DNA of 64,000 bases from Platycnemis pennipes (taxonomy: Eukaryota; Arthropoda; Insecta; Odonata; Platycnemididae): positions 124,516,133 to 124,580,132 of the forward strand of contig OW121853.1 in the NCBI GenBank assembly GCA_933228895.1. The letters are read 5' to 3'. How positions within the stretch are numbered: the first letter of the stretch is position 1; the number at the start of each line of letters is the position of its first letter. The position numbers and the translations under genes were made by a program. A model generated the notes under the pieces. That model searched no databases. It saw only the letters and a program-made list of their open reading frames with translations, and had not been told where the DNA came from. Shown piece by piece: positions 33,754 through 44,245 of the stretch.

Positions 33754-34670
33754 CCAATCCATAACGGTGGTATTTGAAAATCAGATCCAGCTGAAACGGT
33801 GGGCTTCATTTGCTTGCGCAATTAACTGTAACTTACTGTAAATTTGAAAATAGAGCCTTGGAATGAAAGGGAACTTATTTATCACCGAGCTACATGACTT
33901 TTCCAGTAAGACTATTGCTTCACAGGAATTCTTCCCGAGTCTTTATACCTACTCTTGTAACGAAAAAATCCCAGGACATAGACCTTAAATATTTCACATA
34001 AATGGAACTTGAATATTTCACATAATTTATAAATAGATAGACCTTCGCATAAAACTTGAATATTTCACATGAAGACTTTCGTGGCTCACCTCTCTCGCAA
34101 CGATATTTTAAAAAACTATGAAACTTTCACACCCGATTATATACAGATTGCCGTAGCATTGCGAAATGGTCGAGTGAAAAAATTACACCAAGGCTTAACC
34201 AATTAGGGAAAATTAAGTTGAATTTCCTTGTTGAGTGGTCATCGTTACGCCCCACTGCATGCAATGGCAATCAATAAGTAGTTGCTGGAGAAGAGTAATC
34301 ACGATCACGAAAAAAGGACCTAGAGACACATTTTGCCATCAAAGATATGTTCCCTGATATCTTTCAAGACTAAAGTCTGTCGTTTTGACAATTTTCTCGC
34401 AGTTAAGGGTTGGGTTCAATGATGAATTTGGTTTCATGTTTGGCATTCCCTTAAAACAGTCTGAATTAACTCGGAGCAAACCACATTTTCTTAGGTGACT
34501 ACGTAACAACACTTTCCAATTTATTTCATAGTAAGACTTTTAAGGAGATTGATTGTTTGTTATTTTCTCTGAATGGGGAACATGCACTATTTTTTATAAC
34601 TCTTTGAATGTGAAGTTTATTAGCTAAAATGTGCTTGGCGAAAATTTTGTTGAAAAATTAAGTTGTGTTA
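33754..34670. other. Unassigned intron sequence
   Basis: AT-rich. A degenerate unit 'CTTGAATATTTCACATAA' recurs three times at about 33983-34070. No gene is supported. Confidence 0.4.
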
Positions 34671-35325
34671 CAAAGATTGTAACACAACCTCTTTGAAAAT
34701 TGTACTCTTTCGGCTGCTTAAAAACACGACGTCATCGCATGACGTCACGGCACGGTATCACTATGGGCGTTGTTTATCTGTTTATGCGTGGAGGTAAGTT
34801 GTTAAATGAATACTTGGCGATAACGTATGTATTTCTCTCATTTGTTTAATGCAATAAACGATTTTATTTCGAATTTTTATTTACGTAGCATGGATTGTAA
34901 CGAGCAAATCGTCCATTAATTACCTGTTTAGTTCCCAAGAATTTCTACTTCGCCTATGTAATCGCTGGTTTTTTTAAGAACGCCGCCATAAGGGAGTCAA
35001 CCAAAGGAAATTGTCGGAATGTGCTTTTTAAAGTATTTTTTCAGTCATCATTTCGTTCGAGAAACGGCTACAAACCTCAAATCAATATATATTCGCTTCG
35101 TTCTCTTTTAAAAATAAGTGCCTGTCTCCGTATCAATACGGAACCTATACCGTGCAGTGACGTCAGAAGGCGTTTCAGGTCACGTGACTTTCGGCAATTT
35201 TCGGGAACATTTTAATATCACATAATAATCTGTGGTTGGCACAGAAAATTTTGGCTTATGTATTTAAATTTGTGCAAAAATTTCGCATCAAGTACATCAT
35301 TAATCTTCGATAAATAAATTTCATG
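34671..35325 (+). repeat. Dispersed repeat family I, copy 2, with paired CRE-like octamers
   Basis: The part 35050-35325 matches the inverted copy at 19018-19285: 'CCGTATCAATACGGAACCTA', 'GTGACGTCAGAAGGCG', 'CAGGTCACGTGACTTTCGG', 'GGGAACATTTTAATATC'. The upstream part 34671-35050 has no second copy in this window but looks contiguous. It contains GACGTCATCGCATGACGTCA at 34728-34747, two CRE/ATF-type sites back to back; the functional meaning is unknown. Confidence 0.6.
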
Positions 35326-35332
35326 CATATTC

Positions 35333-35590
35333 CCCATTGGGTTAGTGCGGTAGCCAGAGGCTTTTCATCTCTAGAGCTTGGGTTCGAGCCCCAGCTGTGG
35401 CAGAATTTTCAACATTAAACGGGATCCTACTTGAATGCAGTGTGGAGGGTAGCTCAAGTTCAGTACTCATTCCGTCGGATGGGACGTTAAACCGTGATCC
35501 CTTAGCGCCTTACATTAATTATATGGTTAGTAGCCGGGTTTCTTTCCACCCCTCCGTTCCCTGAAAACTCCCTAAGTCTACGCTAGGTCA
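35333..35590 (+). mobile_element. tRNA-derived SINE, family A, 3'-truncated
   Basis: The head 'CATTGGGTTAGTGCGGTAGC' and B box 'GCTTGGGTTCGAGCCCCAG' are clear. The body has 'ATTCCGTCGGATGGGACGTT', 'AAACCGTGATCCCTTAGCGC', 'GCCGGGTTTCTTTCCACCCC'. The tail is missing. It abuts the right edge of repeat I copy 2. Confidence 0.82.
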
Positions 35591-35864
35591 TTGCTTTTCT
35601 GAAGAAAATTGGCCCATTTAATCTAATATAATGTGATAAATATTTTACATATCTGCTCTTTACGATTTCATTTCCTTGACAAAATATTTACTTCCAATTT
35701 ATTTCATAAATAGAATGTGCGTGGTGCTAATGCTCTTCGTTATCGACGCAATAATCAAACCGACTGAACATTCCCAACCCCTATCGAATTGCCCAGGTTT
35801 CCTAAATGACCCTGAATGTCAGCCCACCCCCAGAATAACGACGTTGTTCCCAGATATTCTTCAC

Positions 35865-36936
35865 CAGTGTTGGTAAGTAATCGAGTAAAAGTAATTTGAT
35901 TACTTGTAACGATTACTTTTGAAGTAATTTGTACTTGTAACGATTACTTTTTACAAAATGTAATTTTTATTTGTAATTTACTCCTTACGGTGAAAGAGGA
36001 ATCGTTACTTTCGCTGTAATCGTTACTTGCTAGTAATCGACGATTACTTTACTCGCTCCCACGTAAACTTGAATTACTCTCAGGCAGCTTCGCTGGCCGG
36101 TATACAAGCTTGAACAGGGAAGCGTTCAAGGTCGCGTACGTCGGTCGGTCAATCTTCCCTCACAGGAGAATTTGGTGTCTCCAGCCATGGAGCATTCCTA
36201 TTTGTCTTGCATTAATACCACTCTGTCATTGCTATTGAAATCTACATCTCTGAAGTCTCCATTTGTGAAACATAACACAGGTATTCCATCAAGTGCTCCA
36301 GTTGAAAGACTTTTTAGTGTGTGCAAGGAGGTGCTATCACCAAAGAGATCAAGACTCGGCGATGAAAATTTTAATATGCAACTATTCTGTAAGGTGAACA
36401 AGGATGCGTTAGATTAAGAATATCATTTCATGATTTTTAGGCTTGTTTCTAGTTAATAATTATTTTCTTTTGTATTTCTTATTTTGTGCATATTAAAGTT
36501 GCATAATTTACTTCATCGTATTTACTTATTCACTGATTTACCTAGTCCTACAGATAACTTCGAATCCCTGAGTACCATAATTTGCTTGTTTAGGTTCAGC
36601 CACCCTTGTGTTGTAGCCTACTTATGATGGGTACAAAATATGACACCCTTTGTGTTGTTACAGCAGTTATAATTGTATGTATCGCAAGTGAAATTGCAAC
36701 TTTAGCAATTTCTATGACTCAATTATTCCACATGCTGCACTAATTTTACTGCACTATTCGACAGTTGCCAGATGGTCTCTAGAGTGGACAATCTTACAAG
36801 AAGTAATTGTAATTGTAACTGTAATTTTACTGATTACTTTTTAAAATCAGTAATTTATACTCGTAATTGATTACTTTTTTTCGAAGTAACTGTAATTGAG
36901 CCCAGTTACTTTTTCTCAGTACTTTTACCAACACTG
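35865..36936 (+). mobile_element. hAT transposon with 8-bp target duplication (internally deleted)
   Basis: The ends are CAGTGTTGGTAAGTAATCGA at the left and, reversed, CAGTGTTGGTAAAAGTACTG at the right. They are flanked by a perfect 8-bp direct repeat TTCTTCAC (35857-35864 and 36937-36944). The subterminal regions are full of 'GTAATTACTTTTGTAA'-like motifs in opposite orientation at the two ends. A C-terminal transposase remnant lies inside at 36172-36417. At 1072 bp it lacks most of the transposase. Confidence 0.93.
36172..36417 (+). pseudogene. hAT transposase C-terminal dimerisation remnant
   Basis: The frame encodes 'SSAPVERLFSVCKEVLSPKR' and 'LGDENFNMQLFCKVN'. This is the conserved C-terminal hAT dimerisation block (the S-x-x-ERxFS pattern, then R-x-R-L, then LxLxxN). 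The catalytic N-terminal and central parts are absent from the element, so it is a relic carried by the deleted copy at 35865-36936. Confidence 0.85.
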
Positions 36937-36944
36937 TTCTTCAC

Positions 36945-37421
36945 TTCACAACTTCTTGTCACTGCACTCCGAGAACTCCTTGCGGTTTTCCGGCGAAGCA
37001 TTGTCCCTTCCAATGAGAGAACCGTGCGCCAGAGAAGCGGCTCGGTCGCCTTGCGTAAAGGACTTCCAGTTTTCCGCCGCTCAACTAGGTCTCCGCGTGA
37101 ACGGAAGTTTGGGAAAGGGGAGTTGAGTCCCAAACTCCTCCCCAGCGAACTCTCGGAGAATAAGTGGCGGTGGCGTCGCGACGGTTGGCGGGCGCAGGGA
37201 CAAAGGGAGCGGCACAACTGGGGTGTGGAGAATCCCTTCCCCCTTGTGACCCCGGGGAGCGACAGTCGTGTGCGTCGGTGAAGGACAGAGTGGAGGCGAG
37301 CATAAAAGGAACCACTTCCACAATTGATGACGGACGCATGAAAATAAATTCCCAGTCATGTTCCTTAGGCCGACATAACTGCCTGCAGGAAATATTAACT
37401 TGTTAGTTTTTCCGACGAAAT
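36945..37421. other. GC-rich block of unknown nature
   Basis: GC/CpG-rich from about 36960 to 37290, with overlapping frames on both strands (about 80-100 codons) and no recognisable protein motif. It may be a regulatory CpG-rich segment, an old element or an unrecognised exon. No good acceptor/donor pair with preserved phase was found. Confidence 0.4.
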
Positions 37422-38526
37422 GTGTGGGGATCGGGTTGGTGTAGTGGCTACTGTCCGCGCCAAAATCTTGTAGACTCGAGTTTAAACCTAAATAATTACG
37501 AAACCGTTCATCGGAATTTCACGTTATTTACATAGTAATTTAGATAATTTTGTTGTCGACTGACAACATTGTTGGAATAATTTTTAAAAACAAATTTTGG
37601 ACCTGTTTCTTACGTTAGAGTAAAAACAAGACCCATTTTTTTAGCGCTACACGCGCGAGCCCAGAACAGGACACTCCGCCGGCAACGCTGCGCTTTTTCT
37701 GCGCTGCGTTTTTTCAGGAAACATAAAATTCGATATAAAATAAAGTGCTAACTCCAGCTAAATGATAATATCTGATTAGCTCTAGAAATTTAAAGAGGAA
37801 GATGACAGCTTTAGTCTCGTGGCGCCACGATGCATAGTTGCCCAGAAAAAGTGCGGTTATAAATGGAATAGCATGCCAATAAGTACTAAAGTTAAAACTT
37901 TGAAACTTCGCAGACGTAATAATAAAGATATAATTCACCTATTATTAAAGATTTGTTTTAGTCAAAAGCTTCACTTGGAAGTTATTAGACGAAGTGACGC
38001 ATGGCGCCGTAGCGCTAAAGAAATGGGCCCTTTTTTTACTCTAACGTAATAAACAGGTCCAAAACGTGTTTTTAAAAATTATTTCAACAATGTTGTTAGT
38101 CGAAAAACAAAATTATCTAAATTACTATGTAAATAACGTGAAAATCCGATGAACGGTTTCGGAGATATTTAGGTTTAAACTCGAGTCTACAAGATTTTGG
38201 CGCGGACAGCAGAGTACTGGCCTCCCATCCCGTGGGTCCGGGTTTGACTCCCGGCAGTGGTGGATTTTTCAGTGGCAAACCGTTCCCTACTTAAGTACCT
38301 AGAGGAGTGCATATCAGGTTCAGTACTCCGTCCGTCGGATGGGACGTTAAGCCATGGTCCCCTTGGCGTCTGTCGTTAAGCGTAGGCTAATGCCAAGGCC
38401 GGGTTTCTCTCCACCCTTCCTCTATTTTCTGAAGTGTTCCTACCATTTCCCAATTACCCACACACATCCTAAACGGCGAAAATTACCTCAGCTGTCGGTT
38501 ACCTCCCCTGAATAGCTAACTAACTT
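37422..38526 (+). mobile_element. tRNA-derived SINE, family A, split by a 759-bp DNA element
   Basis: The head begins 'GGGGATCGGGTTGGTGTAGT' and is broken at 37450. The remainder resumes at 38210 with 'AGAGTACTGGCCTCCCATCC', B box 'GGGTCCGGGTTTGACTCCCG' and the body through 'CCTCCCCTGAATAGCTAACT'. Direct repeats ACGAAAT (37415-37421 and 38527-38533), with similar adjacent bases, mark its own target duplication. Confidence 0.87.
37451..38209. mobile_element. Miniature DNA element with 200-bp terminal inverted repeats
   Basis: The left terminus is CTGTCCGCGCCAAAATCTTG and the right terminus is its exact inverse. The inverted repeats extend about 200 bp (37451-37650 and 38009-38209), with minor differences, around a 358-bp unique core. 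It sits inside SINE A exactly at TA (left TA at 37449-37450; right CA where the uninterrupted SINE has TA). This suggests a TA target duplication, as for Tc1/mariner-like elements, with one later substitution. No transposase ORF. Confidence 0.88.
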
Positions 38527-38599
38527 ACGAAATATTTGTTGTGGCAAGTAGAATATAACAGAAGTTAAATTTATCATTCCGGAACAAATGTGTGCCTTC

Positions 38600-38745
38600 A
38601 TCATCATCATTAATCAGCAATCCTGAGATTGTTTCGACGCACCTCTCCATTGAATTCTCCTATCGGTTAATCTCTTCATATTTACGTATTTCTTCTCTTT
38701 AACATCCTATAATACTTGTTCTATGTACCTATCTCATACGATGCG
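38600..38745 (-). mobile_element. RTE-like LINE 3' end (copy R5)
   Basis: It starts with the reversed TGATGA-type terminus (TTCATCATCATCATTAATCA). The minus-strand tail follows ('AATATGAAGAGATTAACCGA', 'TAGGAGAATTCAATGGAGAG'). Diverged and short. Confidence 0.78.
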
Positions 38746-39263
38746 TTCCTTAGGAACATAAGGAATTGCACATCATTTAGAGTCATACATGCAGTTTAAC
38801 ACATGATTTCATAAATATATATTTTCGCAAAATACAACAGGACATTTAATGAACCTTTAGTAGAAATTCGTTTAAAAAACAAAAGAATGATTACAGAAGA
38901 GAACAAATTAGTTACAAAAAAACGGAGAGAAGCCTGAAAAAATATGCCTATTTATTTAAATAAGAAGGTGACAGCAACGGTTCTTCTGCTGACCTAAACT
39001 ACGCCACCGCTGCCGACGCAAATCGGTGCATCGATGACTGACTGGTGCGATCCTTCCTGCCGATCAACTCCATTGGCGACTCCTCGATTACGGTGCTGTA
39101 CAACAAGACCTAACTTATCATTGTAGCGATGCTGAAATTTGTTATACCGACGTCTGAACAACCATTCCACAGCAAAATGAAATGAGAGCTCCTCAACATT
39201 GAACGTGGGCCGAAGGAACCCGAAATGAAAGTCAACATAAAGAATAAAGTTAGCTGTTCTCCT
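38746..39263. other. Unassigned, with a 90-codon minus-strand open frame broken by the hAT insertion
   Basis: The minus frame 38994-39266 (stop at 38994) runs up to the hAT element. Its apparent ATG is contributed by the element's terminal base pairs (CATG), so the start is an artefact. Read across the empty target site (to 42156 onwards) the same frame meets a stop within five codons. The predicted peptide matches nothing I recognise. Confidence 0.35.
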
Positions 39264-42147
39264 CATGGGCGTAGCTAGGGGGCGTAGCTATAAGTGTTGT
39301 GAAGTTGATTAAGTTTCGCGAAATCTTGTGATTTTTCCCTTCTATTTTGTTTTTCTTTAGGTGCAAGATGAAGAAAGTTTCAGATATATTCGATCATTTT
39401 TCAAGAAAACTCTCTCTCCCCCTCCAAGAAATGATCAACGTGAAGATGATGATCCTCCCAGAGACGACCGCACATTCCCCTCCTCTGCACCATCAACGTT
39501 TGAAACTTCAACTAAACTCACAGATGAAAAAATGAAAGTAACCGAGGAAAGAGCATCTGAACCGATGGATCTTGGTACTTTGGAAACTGGACCGAAACAA
39601 CTGAAAATTAATTTCCCGAAAACACTATTTGGAGACAGAAGCCGATCATTTGCCGATGCTTACTATGTAAACACCAGTGGTTGGAGTACAGTGTGGAAAA
39701 AGATCGAGCATACTGCTTTGTGTGTAGACTTTTCTTTGAATGAAGGTAAATTAAAAGACTTTTCTTTACCGGGGTTGTGCGAGACCAAAACGAAAAGTTT
39801 ATTAAAACGTGGTTTTGCAAATATTAAAAGATGCGATCGAAAAACACGAAAAATCAGGATCTCATTCGGATTGTCATCAAAAGTATCTGGGGTACCAAAT
39901 AGCTAACGCATCTGGTACTGTACACGAGAGAGTCGTAAATCAGAGTAAAGAAGAGATTGAAGAGAAAAAACGTTACTTGACAGAAGTAGCTGACATTATT
40001 TCCTATCTCAGTTGTCAAGGCATGCCACTGAGAGGACATGATGAGAGCTCTGAATCTCAGAATAGGGGAAACTTTGTTGAATTGTGTAAGATTTTTGCAA
40101 AGTATGATGACTTTTTTGCAAAACATTTTGAGCAGTGCCTTAACTACTGCAACCCAACGGTTCAGAACGAAATAATAGAAGTTGCAGCCGGTCTAACTCT
40201 TTAAGAAATTGTAAAGGAAGTGCGGGAGTGTGGGTTTTATTCATTGATGGTTGATGAAGCCAAATGTTACAAAGAAGAACAGTTGTCAGCAGTTTTGAGG
40301 GACATACGTAAGAGGATTGGAGCCGATCGAAAGGTTTCTGGGTTTCTTAAATTGTTCCACAGCAAGAGATTACGAGTCTCTAAGCCAAATGATTCAAGAT
40401 TTTTTAACTAAATACAGCTTGGACGATATACCAATGATTGGACAATCATACGATGCTGCCAACGTAATGTCAGGAAAGAATGCAGGTCTCCAGGTGAAAA
40501 TGAAAGAACTACACCCACAGGCAATTTATATCCACTGCTTAGCACACAAAGTAAATTTGGCCGTTGTCTATTCCTGCAACGATATCCAGTCAGCTTACAT
40601 TTTCTTCAATACTCTTGAAGCCCTCCATATGCACTATTCACAACCTGGTAATCATGCCATCTCAGCAGAGATTCAAAAGAAGCTAGGCAGGCTAGAAGGC
40701 TAGGCTAACTCGTTATCTTCGATTTCGCAAGGGTCTGCAGAGCCGTTTTCTGCGGGGAAAGAAATGGGGAACTTAAGTAGTACAAGATGGTGCTGCCGTT
40801 ACACAAATTGTAACGTTGTAATAAATAACTTCAACGCAATCAAAGAAGCCCTTGAGGAGGAAGTCAACGCTGCACGAGATGGGGGTATGGTGGAGGCCAT
40901 CGGTTTGTTGAGATCTATCGCACAACCTGAATTCGTAGTTAATTTTTTCGTAATCCATTCAGTTTTATTGGTGACCACGTGCTGAGTAAGTATTTGCAAG
41001 GCCCAGATGCGACGCTCGGGAGAGCAAGTTCAGTTGTTGCCAGCATTCCAACTACTTTCGCAGAGAGCAGAAATAGTTTTGATGGTTTATGGGCCGAGAT
41101 AGTAGAATTTGCGAACAATAACGACAATTTACCAGAGCCTGTGTCTGTCTCAAAGAAAAGAAGGCAGCAGTCGTCCACAAAAATGGGCCATTACTATGTT
41201 GAAACTACCGTAGGAAAAAGCTAGCTGACCGACCTACCACCTGACCAACCCCAACACTTGAGATTACTGGAAAATCAAGGTGTACAACAGGGTTTTGGAT
41301 AACGTTATTTCACATTTTCAGCACAGGTTTGAGTCCGCTCCCGTGGCAAAGGCAGCGGATGCCTTTACACAGTTGAACTTGACTGAAGCTGAAGATTTCA
41401 TTAATAATTAAAAAGAAATTTTGAATATTAATACCCATTTCTTAAATGCCGAGGCAACACTATTGAAAAAAATATTAAAAAACAAGGAACTAGAGGTCAA
41501 ACTTAAAAATGTCTGAGCAGAAATAAATGAAGATATCATGCCGAATATTTACAGACTTCTCCAAGTAGCAATCGGCCTGCCTGCCAGCTCGGGTGGATGT
41601 GAAAGAAGTTTCTCAGTCATGCGAAGAATCAAGTCGTGGGTTCGGTCTACAACCGGCCAATCAAGATTTTCAAATCCATCCATTCTCCAAATCGAAAAAA
41701 AAATTGTTAAAGAAAGGGTTCCCATCACTATCATCATTGAAAATTTTTGTCAAAAAAACAAAAATTCCTTTAAACCAAATTTTTTGTTTCTTTTCTTTGT
41801 TTTCTCTTTAATATTGAAGTTGTATTTAATTTATTAGCAGATAACCATCCCAAAGTTTACTATGATCCCTCTGAAAATGTGTGAATCCTCGTTGAAAATA
41901 AAAGCTATTTCATTTTCCAACTCGGTGTGATCATTTTCTAGTCTACAACAATCCCATTCAGTAATTTACAAAAATGTTATCACCAATTTGGCTTAATTTC
42001 AGTTCTGAGAAGGTTAAATTAAAAAAACATTTCCGCGGGAAAAACACCCCCTCTTGAAGTGGGGGTACCCCCCAGAGGTGGTCCCATGGGTGGAGGGTGG
42101 GTGGTCCCATGGCCCCCCCCCATCCAAATTCCCTGGCTACGCCCATG
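39264..42147 (+). mobile_element. Near-complete but dead hAT transposon (ZMYM/TTF-type transposase)
   Basis: Termini: left CATGGGCGTAGCTAGGG; right, reversed, CATGGGCGTAGCCAGGG (16 of 17 identical). A perfect 8-bp target duplication GTTCTCCT flanks both sides (39256-39263 and 42148-42155). The 2884-bp body carries transposase pieces in order from 39361 to about 41740. Intact ends and a perfect duplication with a broken ORF indicate a fairly recent insertion of an already or later disabled copy. Confidence 0.95.
39361..41740 (+). pseudogene. hAT-family transposase, disrupted
   Basis: Fragments in order: a charged N-terminal region (39361-39600); a TTF-like zinc-finger region (39600-39880) with 'FGDRSRSF' and, after a frame change near 39820, 'KHEKSGSHSDCH'; the DUF4371 region (40080-40330) with 'NPTVQNEIIEVAAGLTL' and 'ECGFYSLMVDEAKC' holding the catalytic aspartate area; 'GQSYDAANVMSGKNAGLQ' (about 40440-40500), typical of the RNase-H-like core; and the C-terminal hAT dimerisation block (41538-41730) with 'GLPASSGGCERSFSVMRRIK'. 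At least two frameshifts and several stops (for example at 40202, 40701, 41222) interrupt it. The family normally cuts and pastes its own element in the nucleus; this copy cannot. Confidence 0.92.
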
Positions 42148-42155
42148 GTTCTCCT

Positions 42156-42952
42156 CCAATTTCAATCCACAATCAGATATTTATATGGTCAGACATTCTT
42201 TGGGTGCAATAGAAGGGCCTACAGAAAGACAAATGGACGTTGAGTCACTTGAAAATTTGGGTTCACGTTAGTTGCTATTGTCATGCCACCAAAGAATATC
42301 CCATACGAATTACTTTCTCTGTGGAATTTAGATCTTGAAACTGAGGAATTTTGAGAAAATTGGTCTTTAACTCTTACTTTAATCAGTGAATGGATACTTT
42401 ATCATTACCATAAGCAATACTGTTCTCGCATAAGTGACGTAAAAAATGATTTGTGGATGTGTCTATAGAGTCAACTGCAAATCCTGTAGTCGCCAAGAAA
42501 ATGATATTTGAATTGCGCCAAGAACGCTTACTATGAATTCTTCAGCCGTGTCTTCTTAACTGTTCTTAAGGAGGAGCAGAGATTTTCGCCTAATGGAGAG
42601 CCTGTTGTCGACCCATTGTTTCTCAGTCTCGCGTTCACTAGGTTAATGGGGCTTTCCCTCCGAGGGAAGCTATGGCCACCCCCTATATATTTTAGGGTGA
42701 CTCTTCTCTTGTGCTTCCTTCACGGCCCAAGCATTGTTACTTAGATGCGTGTAAGGAACAATGGTCTTGGCGCAGTCAAACATCCTGAGTCAATTTTCAG
42801 CTGCCGCTGGCCGAGAATCCCGTTTTTTTAAAATCATTAACTCAACGGCTTTGTATTCTCTCTCACCTATCTGTCCTCTTCATTCATAACATACTATAGC
42901 AGTTCACTTATATACGAATAAAAGTGGAAAATGCTATATTTGAAAGAAAAAC
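42156..42952. other. Unassigned intron sequence
   Basis: No gene or repeat family was recognised between the hAT element and the next hAT-type element. Confidence 0.4.
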
Positions 42953-43931
42953 TAGAGATGTGCTAATAATAACCACGAATACTCAAATACCTCAAATACT
43001 ACTATTAAGTATTCGATAACCGAGACTTCGAATAATTATTCTAAAGCAGCGTTTACACGTAGCAGTTGACTGCTATGACAGTTGCGAGATGCGCGATATA
43101 TCTATATCGCTACTGCTATGATGCGTCCGCGTTAACTTCTATCCAGCTTAAAGCTGCTATTTAGGCGTTGCCACAAAAAAGGAAAATAGTTTTATTTCAA
43201 GTGATTGATGCTTAAATTTTCATGAAATTCTTCAAGCAATAAATTCCATTGACGATTATCTTTTGTTCTCATTCTTTAAAGAGTAGAATCTCCCCTTTGG
43301 GGATACATATCCTTGTTATTATATCCAAATTCCGTCGTGTATTGCTTTACGTTGGCGATTGTTGCGATTGTGTTGGATACATTTCCGCTGGAAAGTAGAC
43401 GGGCTTCAACTTTGCTAATAGCTCGAACGTGGATCGATAGTGTTCGACATGTGTCTAGTATCGACCTAAACTCGCATCGCAGTTGCTATTTACACATGCG
43501 AGTGGGGCTTAATAGTTGTTAGCAGTTGACTGTCATATCAGTCAACTGCTACGTGTAAAAAGAATTTGATATTCGAGATCTCGATAAATTATGATAATTG
43601 CGCCATATTTGGCATGCTGATGAACTACATCATATTAATTCAAAACTGGACAGAGCATGGTGTATTAACACTTTCTCCTCACTTATTAAGGTTTATAAAA
43701 TTTAACAGTCCATAATTCGAGGAAAAATATTTTATTATATATATTTGACATTTGAAAACCAGAATTATTTTTTTAAATTTAATTAACCCGTACCATTTTA
43801 CTTCAACAGGCACAAATTGATTTGCAGAATAACGTTTAGCATATCAACGACATTTGTAGTATTCAAGGTATTCGAGTCATGATTTAATTCGAAATTCGAA
43901 TTCGAGAAATCTGCTCTTCGACCCATCTCTA
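42953..43931. mobile_element. Non-autonomous hAT element, family G copy 2, split by family F
   Basis: It starts TAGAGATGTGCTAATA and ends (reversed) TAGAGATGGGTCGAAGAG. The flanks AGAAAAAC (42945-42952) and AGAAAGGC (43932-43939) match at 6 of 8 bases, as expected for a decayed hAT duplication. The interior is homologous to 7409-7881, including 'ACTACATC.TATTAATTCAAA' and the AATTCGAGAAATCTGCT end. It is interrupted at 43046-43558 by a family F element. Confidence 0.87.
43046..43558. mobile_element. Miniature transposon, family F copy 2 (opposite orientation to copy 1)
   Basis: The left terminus is GCAGCGTTTACACGTAGCAG. The right terminus ends CAGTCAACTGCTACGTGTAAA with the last six bases of the repeat missing. 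The interior is inverted relative to 17260-17782 and carries the same 69-codon frame at 43313-43522 on the plus strand (7 amino-acid differences). The expected TTAA flanks are not preserved here; the insertion lies in family G at a TAAAA-rich site. Confidence 0.85.
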
Positions 43932-44127
43932 AGAAAGGCAAATAAAGAACACCGAGATAAGGATATATCGTATCCCTATTAAAGGAGTACTCCATGTTTC
44001 TCAGAGTAAAGGTATGTCATCATATTCATCTACCGTGCATTCACATGCATAGTAGATGAAATAGAAAAGGCATCCTCAATTAGGGCCCTCTCCCTTAAAC
44101 TGGTCACCGCGCTGATTATTTAGAGCC

Positions 44128-44245
44128 GAGAGAAGAATTACGTCAATATGAAGAGGTTGGCCGATAGAAGAATCGATTGGAGGAAACAAATCTTAATCCA
44201 AACTTATGATTTATATATTAGGATATTTAACCGATGATGATGAAC
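44128..44245 (+). mobile_element. RTE-like LINE 3' end (copy R6)
   Basis: The tail 'AATTACGTCAATATGAAGAG' and 'GTTGGCCGATAGAAGAATCG' is followed by a diverged section and the terminus 'TTTAACCGATGATGATGAAC'. The shortest RTE fragment in the window. Confidence 0.78.
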
